Source: an uncultured Bacteroidota bacterium
GTDB taxonomy: Bacteria > Bacteroidota > Bacteroidia > Chitinophagales > Chitinophagaceae
Assembly: GCA_903913355.1 (NCBI GenBank)
Contig: CAIWKU010000504.1
Span: 1 to 35,012, forward strand
Length of the DNA stretch: 35,012 bases
Direction of reading: 5' to 3'
This document shows positions 9,218-17,863 of the stretch, one piece after another (position 1 is the stretch's first letter; each line of letters begins with the position of its first letter). Position numbers and translations under genes: made by a program. The notes under the pieces were generated by a model that saw only the letters and a program-made list of their open reading frames with translations, searched no databases and was not told the DNA's origin.

Positions 9218-10900
9218 ATGAAGATATTCTTAGCGCAGCAAAACTATCATATCGGCAATTTTGAAAGCAATACCCATAAAATCATCCAGGCTATCAGGGA
9301 AGCCAAGTTGCAGGGTGGTGATCTGATTATGTTCAGTGAAATGTGTGTATGTGGTTATCCGGCAAGGGATTTTGTGGAGTTTAGTGATTTTATCGCAAAA
9401 TGTTATTCGGCTATTGACATAATAAAAGAAGAAGCAGATACGATTGGGGTATTAATAGGCAGTCCGGCCCGAAACCAATTGCAAAAAGGCAAGAATCTAT
9501 TCAATGCGGCATTTTTTCTATATGAAAAAAAAGTGAAAGCAGAAATACACAAAACCTTATTGCCTACTTATGATGTATTTGATGAATACCGGTATTTCGA
9601 ACCCTCTTTTGAATGGAAGGTTGTACCCTTTAAAGGAAAAAGATTAGCCATTACCATTTGTGAAGATATCTGGAACCTGGGCGATAATCCGTTATATCGT
9701 ATCTGCCCAATGGATAAGCTGATGGAGCAGCAGCCAGATTTGATGCTGAATATCAGTGCCTCCCCTTTTGATTACACACATGATGAAGACCGGAAAGCCG
9801 TGATCAAAGCCAATGTATTAAAGTATAAAATTCCGATGTTTTATTGCAATGCCATTGGAAGTCAGACAGAAGTAGTGTTTGACGGAGCTTCGCTGATATT
9901 TGACAAATATGCCAATTTATGCAAAGCCCTACCCATGTTCCAGGAAGCCCTGGAAAGTGTAGAACTATTGGAAGATGGAACGATGGATACACCCATTCTG
10001 GAACTTGCCAGCCGTGTTCCGGATAAAGAATTGAGTCCTGCTACCCTTGAACCCGAACTCAATATTGCCCAGGTATATGATGCTTTATTATTGGGGATCC
10101 GCGATTATTTTGGAAAAATGGGATTTACCAAGGCGATACTGGGCTCATCGGGTGGTATTGATTCGGCGGTAACCCTTGCTATTGCAGTAGATGCATTGGG
10201 AAAAGAAAATGTGCGCGCCATATTAATGCCTTCTCCTTTTTCAACCGATCATTCGGTAAATGATGCGGTGCAGTTGAGTAAAAATCTGGATAACCCTTAT
10301 GATATTATCCAAATCAATGAAGTGTTTGATTCCTTTTTACATACCCTAAAACCTGTTTTTCAAGACCTGCCTTTTTCATTAGCAGAAGAAAATATCCAAA
10401 GCCGTAGCAGAGGTAACCTGCTGATGGCGATCGCTAATAAGTTTGGGTATATTCTCTTAAACACATCCAATAAAAGTGAACTGGCAACTGGTTATGGTAC
10501 TTTGTATGGAGATATGGCTGGCGGTTTAGGCGTTCTGGGTGATTGCTATAAATTACAGGTATATGCATTGGCACGGTATATTAACCGTAATGCAGAAATC
10601 ATTCCTGAAAATATTATTACCAAAGCACCCAGTGCAGAATTGCGCCCTAATCAGAAAGACAGTGACAGCCTGCCAGACTATGGGGTTCTTGACAAAGTTC
10701 TTTATCAGTATATAGAAAAAAGAATGGGACCGGATGAAATCAAAGCACTTGGATTTGATGCTGCACTGGTTGATCGTACTTTGAAAATGGTGAATACCAA
10801 CGAATATAAACGCAACCAATTTTGTCCCATTATCCGAATATCTCCTAAAGCATTCGGGGTGGGAAGAAGGGTGCCGATTGTAGGTAAATACCTGAGTTAG
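9218..10900 (+). CDS. nadE: Glutamine-dependent NAD+ synthase
   Basis: 560 aa; N-terminal nitrilase domain (FSEMCVCGYPARDF, CEDIW) and C-terminal NAD synthase (LGSSGGIDSAVTLAIAVDALG ... NTSNKSELATGYGTLYGDMAGGLGVLGD). Confidence 0.95.
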   Translation: MKIFLAQQNYHIGNFESNTHKIIQAIREAKLQGGDLIMFSEMCVCGYPARDFVEFSDFIAKCYSAIDIIKEEADTIGVLIGSPARNQLQKGKNLFNAAFFLYEKKVKAEIHKTLLPTYDVFDEYRYFEPSFEWKVVPFKGKRLAITICEDIWNLGDNPLYRICPMDKLMEQQPDLMLNISASPFDYTHDEDRKAVIKANVLKYKIPMFYCNAIGSQTEVVFDGASLIFDKYANLCKALPMFQEALESVELLEDGTMDTPILELASRVPDKELSPATLEPELNIAQVYDALLLGIRDYFGKMGFTKAILGSSGGIDSAVTLAIAVDALGKENVRAILMPSPFSTDHSVNDAVQLSKNLDNPYDIIQINEVFDSFLHTLKPVFQDLPFSLAEENIQSRSRGNLLMAIANKFGYILLNTSNKSELATGYGTLYGDMAGGLGVLGDCYKLQVYALARYINRNAEIIPENIITKAPSAELRPNQKDSDSLPDYGVLDKVLYQYIEKRMGPDEIKALGFDAALVDRTLKMVNTNEYKRNQFCPIIRISPKAFGVGRRVPIVGKYLS

Positions 10901-10906
10901 GATATG

Positions 10907-10938
10907 AAAAAAAGCAAAGAAAAATCTTTGCTTTTTTT
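10907..10938. terminator. Bidirectional terminator between nadE and the thiolase gene
   Basis: Stem AAAAAAAGCAAAGA (10907-10920) / TCTTTGCTTTTTTT (10925-10938) with a 4-nt loop. Confidence 0.8.
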
Positions 10939-10974
10939 AGATCAGCTATCGAGATACATTTTCCGAAAAATTAT

Positions 10975-12150
10975 TTACAGGTTTTCAATAATCCCTGCAA
11001 TTCCTTGTCCACCGCCGATACAGGCAGTAACAATTCCATATTTTTTATTCAATCGCTTCATATCGTTTAGAAGTTGAACAGTCAATTTACACCCAGTACA
11101 ACCTAATGGATGGCCCAATGCAATTGCGCCTCCGTTAATATTTACAATTTCTGGATTCAAACCTAATTCTCGGATCACGGTTAATGATTGGGAAGCAAAT
11201 GCTTCATTTAATTCGATGAGATCGATATCATTCAATGTCATATTTGCCTGCTTCAACACTTTTGGCACAGCGGCAATCGGTCCGATGCCCATCACACGCG
11301 GGTGCACTCCAGCCGATGCACAGTTAACCAATCTACCAATGGGCTTGAGTCCCAATTCCAGCATCATTCTTTCACTCATTACAATCGTAAATGCAGCTCC
11401 ATCACTGGTTTGGGATGAATTACCTGCTGTTACTGAGCCTCCTACCGCGAAAACGGGTTTTAATTTACCGAGTGCTTCAATACTGGTGTCAGCACGCACG
11501 CCTTCATCTGTATCTACGATATAAGAACGGGTTGCTTTTTTCCCTTTCTGGTCAACATAAGTTTCCTCAACCGTGATAGGTAAAATGCCGCTTTTAAAAT
11601 AGCCATTCTGAATAGCAGCATTCGCTTTCCGGTGTGAATGAAATGCAAACGCATCCTGGTCTTCCCTGCTTACATTATATTCTTTAGCTACGGCTTCAGC
11701 AGTTAAACCCATACTTAAATAAAAATCGGGTTCATCTTTTGCAATCGCATAAGAGGGAACCGTTTTCCAACCTGCGGTTGGCACCAGACTCATACTTTCT
11801 GTACCCCCCGCAATAATACAATCTGCCATACCGGTTCTGATCTTAGCCGTTGCCATGGCAATGCTTTCCAAGCCACTGCCACAATAACGGTTAATCGTTA
11901 TTCCGGCAACCCCAATACCCAGGGCCCGGGCTGAAATCATTCGCCCAAATTGCAAGCCCTGTTCTGCTTCGGGAACGGCATTTCCTACAATCACATCATC
12001 TACCCTGCTGGCATCTAATTGCGGAACTATGGCCATCAGTCCCTTGATTACTTCTACAGCAAGATCATCCGGTCGAAAAAACCGGAATCCGCCTTTCTTA
12101 CTTTTTCCTACCGCTGTTCGGTAACCAGCTACGATATATGCTTCCTGCAT
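10975..12150 (-). CDS. Acetyl-CoA C-acyltransferase (thiolase)
   Basis: 391 aa; NRYCGSGLESIAMA (catalytic Cys), NINGGAIALGHPLGCTG, CIGGGQGIA. Confidence 0.95.
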   Translation of the reverse strand: MQEAYIVAGYRTAVGKSKKGGFRFFRPDDLAVEVIKGLMAIVPQLDASRVDDVIVGNAVPEAEQGLQFGRMISARALGIGVAGITINRYCGSGLESIAMATAKIRTGMADCIIAGGTESMSLVPTAGWKTVPSYAIAKDEPDFYLSMGLTAEAVAKEYNVSREDQDAFAFHSHRKANAAIQNGYFKSGILPITVEETYVDQKGKKATRSYIVDTDEGVRADTSIEALGKLKPVFAVGGSVTAGNSSQTSDGAAFTIVMSERMMLELGLKPIGRLVNCASAGVHPRVMGIGPIAAVPKVLKQANMTLNDIDLIELNEAFASQSLTVIRELGLNPEIVNINGGAIALGHPLGCTGCKLTVQLLNDMKRLNKKYGIVTACIGGGQGIAGIIENL

Positions 12151-12293
12151 GACAAACGATTTTTAGCTTCTCAAATGTAGGAAAAAATATTAAAAGTTGT
12201 TTATGCAACTAATTTCTCCGGATTAGAAAACCAAGTCAAATAATAGGATTTCTTACTATAATAATCCATGCCAGATGGCCAATAGCCAGTGGC

Positions 12294-12301
12294 TGCCTAT
12301 C
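12294..12301 (+). promoter_or_regulatory. Candidate Bacteroidetes-type -7 element (TAnnTTYG-like) just upstream of pyrD
   Basis: CCTATCTTCGCAATATG: TATCTTCG ends about 6 nt before the pyrD ATG at 12310; no clear -33 element. Confidence 0.25.
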
Positions 12302-12309
12302 TTCGCAAT

Positions 12310-13365
12310 ATGATTTACCCCCTTATCCGAGAACTCTTATTCTGTTTCCCGCCGGAAGAGGTACATTATTTTTCGATGAATCTGTTGAAAACCGGTTTCA
12401 GGATTGGCCCGGTAGCATCGCTGATGAAAAAGCAATTTGGTTATTCTTCAGCCACATTACAAAAAAGCGTTTTCGGATTGAATTTTAGTAACCCGGTTGG
12501 TCTAGGTGCCGGGTTTGATAAAAACGCATTATACCTTACTGAATTACAGGCACTGGGATTTGGCTTTGTAGAAATTGGAACCGTTACGCCCAGACCTCAG
12601 CCGGGCAATGATAAACCCAGGTTATTTCGCCTTCCGGCAGATAAGGCCCTGATCAACCGAATGGGGTTTAACAATGACGGAGTTTTTGAAATTAAAAAAA
12701 GACTAAGCCAGCGAAAGCTTAACGAGCAAAACTTACAGAATACACTGATTGTGGGTGGCAATATTGGCAAAAATAAAATTACTCCCAATGAAAATGCCTG
12801 GAAGGATTATGGAGTCTGTTTTAATGAACTGTTTGACTGTGTTGATTATTTTGTAGTGAATGTAAGTTCGCCAAATACACCGGGTTTGCGGGAATTACAG
12901 GAGAAGGATTCATTGAGAAAAATCCTGTCCCATTTACAGAATGCAAATCAGGCAAAAAATAAACCCAAACCCTTATTATTAAAGATTGCCCCGGATTTAA
13001 CGAAAGAGCAACTTGATGATATTGTAGACCTCTCTTTTGAAATTCAGTTGAGTGGATTGGTAGCGGCCAATACCACCATTGGCAGGGAAAATCTAAGTGA
13101 AAAGTCAAAAGTGAAAAGTCAAAAAATTGGGTTGGGTGGATTGAGCGGCAGACCGGTAAAAGAAAAAGCCAGTTCGATAGTCCAATATCTTTCTGAACAA
13201 ACTGAGAAAACTATTCCGATTATAGCCAGTGGGGGCATTTTTACCGGAGAGGATGCAAAAGAAAAAATGGATGCTGGTGCTTCGCTTGTGCAGGTATGGA
13301 CCGGTTTTATTTATGAAGGGCCTTCCATCGTGAAAAATATATGCACGTACCTGGCCGGGGAATAA
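12310..13365 (+). CDS. pyrD: Quinone-dependent dihydroorotate dehydrogenase
   Basis: MIYPLIRELLFCFPPEEVHYFSMNLLK...NPVGLGAGFDKNA...NVSSPNTPGLRELQ...LKIAPDL...GGLSGRPVKEKA...IIASGGIFTGEDA. ATG at 12310 preferred over the ORF-track start 12289. Confidence 0.95.
   Translation: MIYPLIRELLFCFPPEEVHYFSMNLLKTGFRIGPVASLMKKQFGYSSATLQKSVFGLNFSNPVGLGAGFDKNALYLTELQALGFGFVEIGTVTPRPQPGNDKPRLFRLPADKALINRMGFNNDGVFEIKKRLSQRKLNEQNLQNTLIVGGNIGKNKITPNENAWKDYGVCFNELFDCVDYFVVNVSSPNTPGLRELQEKDSLRKILSHLQNANQAKNKPKPLLLKIAPDLTKEQLDDIVDLSFEIQLSGLVAANTTIGRENLSEKSKVKSQKIGLGGLSGRPVKEKASSIVQYLSEQTEKTIPIIASGGIFTGEDAKEKMDAGASLVQVWTGFIYEGPSIVKNICTYLAGE
13097..13124. repeat. Heptamer tandem repeat (GTGAAAA GTCAAAA x2) inside pyrD
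   Basis: GTGAAAA-GTCAAAA-GTGAAAA-GTCAAAA, four contiguous 7-mers (exact 14-bp unit twice). Confidence 0.8.
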
Positions 13366-13375
13366 TTTTTTTCAA

Positions 13376-13747
13376 TTGTATAGTATGAAACACAGATCTC
13401 TTGGCAAATCTTTTTCAAACGCTTTTTCAGGAATACTGATTTTTTTTGCAAATGACCGCAATGGCAGAATTCATTTGGCGGTAGCCATCTGGGTGAGTAT
13501 TGGAGGTATTTATTTTGCGATTTCTTTATCCGAATGGGCCATCCTGTTGCTCTGTATGGGCTTTGTAATTTGTATGGAAATGATCAATCACTCTTTGGAA
13601 AAAGTTTGTGATTCAATACATAGTTCCTATCATCCATTGATAAAAACTGCTAAAGATGTGGCTGCAGCTGCGGTATTGTGTTCGGCTATTATCAGTGCCA
13701 TTATCGGCTTGTTACTATTTGTTCCGAAAATAGCGGCACTTGTGTAA
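13376..13747 (+). CDS. Diacylglycerol kinase/undecaprenol kinase family membrane protein
   Basis: 123 aa, DgkA-type: GKSFSNAFSGI, EMINHSLEKVCDSI, HPLIKTAKDVAAAAVL; three predicted TM segments. Confidence 0.88.
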   Translation: MYSMKHRSLGKSFSNAFSGILIFFANDRNGRIHLAVAIWVSIGGIYFAISLSEWAILLLCMGFVICMEMINHSLEKVCDSIHSSYHPLIKTAKDVAAAAVLCSAIISAIIGLLLFVPKIAALV

Positions 13748-13768
13748 ACTAAACAGGTGCCGCTATTT
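13728..13768. terminator. Hairpin spanning the diacylglycerol kinase stop codon, between convergent genes
   Basis: Perfect 12-bp stem AAATAGCGGCAC (13728-13739) / GTGCCGCTATTT (13757-13768); stop codon 13745-13747 lies in the loop; weak T tract. Confidence 0.55.
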
Positions 13769-13779
13769 CCGGGTCAGGA

Positions 13780-16700
13780 TTAAAAATCAAATCCTAATGC
13801 AAAATATAATTGCGGACTTCCTTTAAATACACCTTTCATTGGCCAGCCTGCATCCAGTTTCATAAAATAGCCCAGCAAAGTACTTCGAACACCAAAACCA
13901 TACCCGCCAGCAAAAGGTCCTAAACCACCCGCATCTATTTTTACGACTACCGGTGTGCTTGGATCACTGATTACCTGGGTTGGACGGGTAATCCCATTAT
14001 ATTGCCCATTCCATGCTGTACCCAGATCTACAAACTGTATGATCTGGAAATTCCGGATAAACGCATTGTTAATGGGTTTATTAATCAAAGTGGCAAATAC
14101 AGGGAAACGGAACTCACTATTCATTACAACCGCGTTATTTCCATTGGCTATATTCTGACTATAGCCACGCATATTCAGGGTTAATGACTGAAATGCATAT
14201 GACTGATCCTGTGCTGGTGGGTTGTTATTGAATTTGGGTCCAACCCATCCATCTACACCCCCTAAATAATAAACAATCTTTTGTCCGCCCCATGAGAAAT
14301 CACCCGCAGCTCTTCCGGCCCATATAAAGTTTCTATAAATCTTTTTATACAATCTGCCGTCAAAACCCAGATTAAGCGTGGCCTTTCCATTATTAAGAGA
14401 AGTTTTAAAAGTAGGCATATCTACATCAAAATAGATTTTATAGCGTAACCCATCCCAGATATTCTGTGTAGGATTGAGTGTATTATCATGCACATATTCA
14501 AAATGAGAAACAATATATTGTGTAAGGGTATCCTTATACGCAAGGGCATTCGGGTCGGGGAAACCAGAATTATTATCGTAAGGACGCAATACACCTCTAT
14601 CACTTCTTAAGCCAACCGTCGCGCGCAGGCTTCTTACTTCATCAAAGGGATAACTAACATTAAACTGGTATAGGTTAGTATACAGCATATTGTCGTAACT
14701 GGTGTTATAGAAATTACTTACATTACTTCTGTAATAGGTAACGCCCCAGTCAATTCGCTTCCGCAGATTCTGGTAGGAAAAGAAAACATCTTTATCGCTT
14801 AGATTGGTGCCAAAACGAACACCTCCAATAAATTTAACATCCTCAAACAAATCACTGACCCCTACTTTGAAAGAAAAATTTAGATCGGTTCCATTATTCA
14901 GTTGTATCGGGCCCTGGCCACCGGCATAGGGTTGATACCTGTTCACTAATATATTATTGGTGATACCGGCTAATACATAATCAGAATTGAACTTGAGTCG
15001 GTAATCAAACAATTTTGATTTGGTAAGAACAGAAGCTTTGGATGCAGGTTGTTGCACTTTAGCTATAGAAGCGGAAGTATCTGGTTTTTCATTTGAGAAT
15101 TCGTTCTGGAAAAAATCCTTTGCTTTTTTAAGTGTATCTGAAGCACTCTTTTTATTATAGGTAATGGCTTTCCCTTCTACTGCTTTTTGATTCGCCATTT
15201 CTTTTTTAATATACTCGGTGGGTCTTGCTGATACATTTCTTTTATTCAAAGCCAGTTCATCTACTTTCAGTTTATACAGGAATTTATAATCTCCTTCTCT
15301 TCTTACCTCACTTACCTGTCCTTTATCACCCGCAATTCTTGATTCCAGCAAACTACTCTGGTAATTAGTGATTGGAAACGTATAGGTAGAATCCTTGTAC
15401 ACCTGGAAATAGCTGACACTATCGGGTTTGGGTTTTTGCCAGGCCATTAATGTGGAATCGATCTCTTTGCGTGAAGGATTATGCAGTACTTCATCCCCTA
15501 TATACATCAGGGTATCGAGGCCATTTCTTTGTGTAGCAAAAAAACCTGCCCAGCGGTTACCAATACCGTTTTCATCAGATACGTAGGTAAAGTGATTGGT
15601 ATTATACTGCATGGGTTTACGCGCATTACCAAACTTCAGATTGGTTAACTGGGTTATCTGCTTATTTTTTCCATCATTCAAAATATCTATCATAAAAATA
15701 TTGAACCGATGTCTGCTGGGTAAAACAGTATCCTGATCAGGAGCATGTGGTGATGGCCTGTTAGATGCAAAAATGATTCCTACCTTATTAGGGAATGCTA
15801 CCATGGTAGGGTCTAGATCATCATACACATCATTCGTAATCTGGGTAGCTTTTTGTTCTTCAATTTTGTACGTATATATATCAGCGTGTCCATTTTTCAC
15901 CGCACTCAAAACAAGAGTATTTGCATCAAGCATATAGGAAGCATCCAGCACCTGATCAAAGGCGCCCAGCTCCTGTTTATTCTTTCTGATTTTGGCAATA
16001 TTGTCATAAACAAACATTTTGATTTTGCCTCCATCCCAATAAATAACGCTTAAGCGGGTTCCTTTACCATCCCATGCCAAAATTGGGTAATTGGGATTGA
16101 TATCTCCCTGGCGGGTTTTGGTACCCAGGGTTAATAATGTTTTTACATTATAGAAATTCTCATGCAGGGTAACAATATAAACGCCTTTCTTAAATTCCAC
16201 TACAGCATATGTGGAACTTTTGGGATTGGGGTTTGCCTGAAAGCGGAAAAAATCATTTTTAGAAACATCTTCCGAAACAACCATCTGACCTTTCGACTGA
16301 TTTCTGCGTTGTCTTATATCTTTTACATAACGATCCTGCTGGGCCTGCATAAAATCAGCCAACACTTCCTTAAATTTCTTCTTACAAACCCGCAAACAGG
16401 CATTGTTCAGGTTTTTATAGATCCGAGCCAGATAGAGTAAGTAAGTAACATTCTCCTTTTTGTACTTTTCTGCGATATAATACCAGAAAGCATGCCCAGC
16501 CAGTAATGGCTGTTCAAAAGCAAACTGGTAGAACGAACTATATGTGCCGCCTAATATGGCGCTTTTTAACTGATCGTCCCTTTCTGTACTCCAGGGTTCA
16601 GCAGCATAAGAAACATATCCGTCTACCAGCCATTTGGGCAGATCCAGTAATGCCTGGTTACTGGCAAACTCACCAATATCATCCCCAAATAATAAATTAT

Positions 16701-17145
16701 CAGTCAGCACTTTGGCAATCCCCTCTCGAATCTGTCTTTTTAGGTGCGCATGGTTACCATCAAAATAAACTACCAACTTATTATTTACCAATTTGGTGAT
16801 ACCGCCAGCATTCTGCCAATCGGCACCCAGACCTATATTACTGCTCTTATAATCATTATAGTCGTTATAAATAACAATATTGGCCCGGCGTTGCAAAGAG
16901 TATTCTGTAAAACTCTCCAGCGATTTCAGTTCTTCCTCTGCAACCTGCGCCACAAATTTGCCCAATTCCACCCCATCCTGTGAGATATAAGTATTGAAAT
17001 TGGGAGATTGATAGAATTTCCAGATAAACTTCTTATGCTGTATCCTGTTTTTTCCAAATTCAACAGCATTTACCTGTGCCTTTGAAAGCAATGGAAATAT
17101 AAAAACAATAAAAACTGTCCACCTTACGATTCGATTCACTTGCAT
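13780..17145 (-). CDS. Large secreted TolB-like propeller / outer-membrane beta-barrel protein with N-terminal peptidase-MA-like domain
   Basis: 1121 aa; signal peptide; N-terminal gluzincin-like segment lacking HExxH; WD40/PD40-like repeats (DDLDPTMVAFPNKVGIIFASNRPSPH...); C-terminal barrel-like segment ending YFALGFDF. Confidence 0.75.
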   Translation of the reverse strand: MQVNRIVRWTVFIVFIFPLLSKAQVNAVEFGKNRIQHKKFIWKFYQSPNFNTYISQDGVELGKFVAQVAEEELKSLESFTEYSLQRRANIVIYNDYNDYKSSNIGLGADWQNAGGITKLVNNKLVVYFDGNHAHLKRQIREGIAKVLTDNLLFGDDIGEFASNQALLDLPKWLVDGYVSYAAEPWSTERDDQLKSAILGGTYSSFYQFAFEQPLLAGHAFWYYIAEKYKKENVTYLLYLARIYKNLNNACLRVCKKKFKEVLADFMQAQQDRYVKDIRQRRNQSKGQMVVSEDVSKNDFFRFQANPNPKSSTYAVVEFKKGVYIVTLHENFYNVKTLLTLGTKTRQGDINPNYPILAWDGKGTRLSVIYWDGGKIKMFVYDNIAKIRKNKQELGAFDQVLDASYMLDANTLVLSAVKNGHADIYTYKIEEQKATQITNDVYDDLDPTMVAFPNKVGIIFASNRPSPHAPDQDTVLPSRHRFNIFMIDILNDGKNKQITQLTNLKFGNARKPMQYNTNHFTYVSDENGIGNRWAGFFATQRNGLDTLMYIGDEVLHNPSRKEIDSTLMAWQKPKPDSVSYFQVYKDSTYTFPITNYQSSLLESRIAGDKGQVSEVRREGDYKFLYKLKVDELALNKRNVSARPTEYIKKEMANQKAVEGKAITYNKKSASDTLKKAKDFFQNEFSNEKPDTSASIAKVQQPASKASVLTKSKLFDYRLKFNSDYVLAGITNNILVNRYQPYAGGQGPIQLNNGTDLNFSFKVGVSDLFEDVKFIGGVRFGTNLSDKDVFFSYQNLRKRIDWGVTYYRSNVSNFYNTSYDNMLYTNLYQFNVSYPFDEVRSLRATVGLRSDRGVLRPYDNNSGFPDPNALAYKDTLTQYIVSHFEYVHDNTLNPTQNIWDGLRYKIYFDVDMPTFKTSLNNGKATLNLGFDGRLYKKIYRNFIWAGRAAGDFSWGGQKIVYYLGGVDGWVGPKFNNNPPAQDQSYAFQSLTLNMRGYSQNIANGNNAVVMNSEFRFPVFATLINKPINNAFIRNFQIIQFVDLGTAWNGQYNGITRPTQVISDPSTPVVVKIDAGGLGPFAGGYGFGVRSTLLGYFMKLDAGWPMKGVFKGSPQLYFALGFDF

Positions 17146-17206
17146 ATCCGAACTTTAGTGTTTTAAAATTAGTCATTTACGTTTAAAAGCCGGCAAAAAT
17201 ACCCTT

Positions 17207-17845
17207 ATGCTCCAGGTCAAATTTTTTACATTCAGCCCGATACATGAAAATACCTATCTGCTCTTTAATGAGCAGAACAAAGCTATTATAATTGATCCCG
17301 GATGTTACTTCAGCGCTGAACAGGAAACGTTAAAAAATTTTATGATTGAGAAGGGTCTAGAACCTGTTCAATTGCTCAATACGCATTGTCATTTGGACCA
17401 TGTTTTCGGGAATAAATGGGTATTTGACACCTGGGGACTGGAATTGTATATTCATTCCGGGGAGGCTGAAATGTTAAAACTAGCCCCGCTTTCAGGGGAA
17501 AGATGGGGGCTACCTTTTGATAATTATCAGGGCCCGCTTCATTTTCTCGCTGAAGGGGATACTGTATTCCTGGGTAATGAGGAGTTAAAAATCATTTTTA
17601 CTCCAGGTCATTCCCCTGCCAGTATCTGTTTTTACTCAGAAAAACATAAAATATTAATTGGCGGAGATGTACTTTTTCGGGAAAGCATCGGTCGAACCGA
17701 TTTGCCGGGTGGGAACCATGCCCTATTATTAAAAAGTATACGAGAACAATTATTTGTTCTGCCGGATGATGTAATTGTTTACCCGGGGCATGGTATGCCT
17801 ACCACAATCGGTTATGAGAAGCAGCATAACCCATTTTTACAATAA
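17207..17845 (+). CDS. MBL-fold metallo-hydrolase (glyoxalase II-like)
   Basis: 212 aa; THCHLDHVFGN, FTPGHSPASICFY, GGDVLFRESIGRTDLPGG, VYPGHGMPTTIGYEK. Confidence 0.92.
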   Translation: MLQVKFFTFSPIHENTYLLFNEQNKAIIIDPGCYFSAEQETLKNFMIEKGLEPVQLLNTHCHLDHVFGNKWVFDTWGLELYIHSGEAEMLKLAPLSGERWGLPFDNYQGPLHFLAEGDTVFLGNEELKIIFTPGHSPASICFYSEKHKILIGGDVLFRESIGRTDLPGGNHALLLKSIREQLFVLPDDVIVYPGHGMPTTIGYEKQHNPFLQ

Positions 17846-17863
17846 TTCTTTAGAATATGCTAT

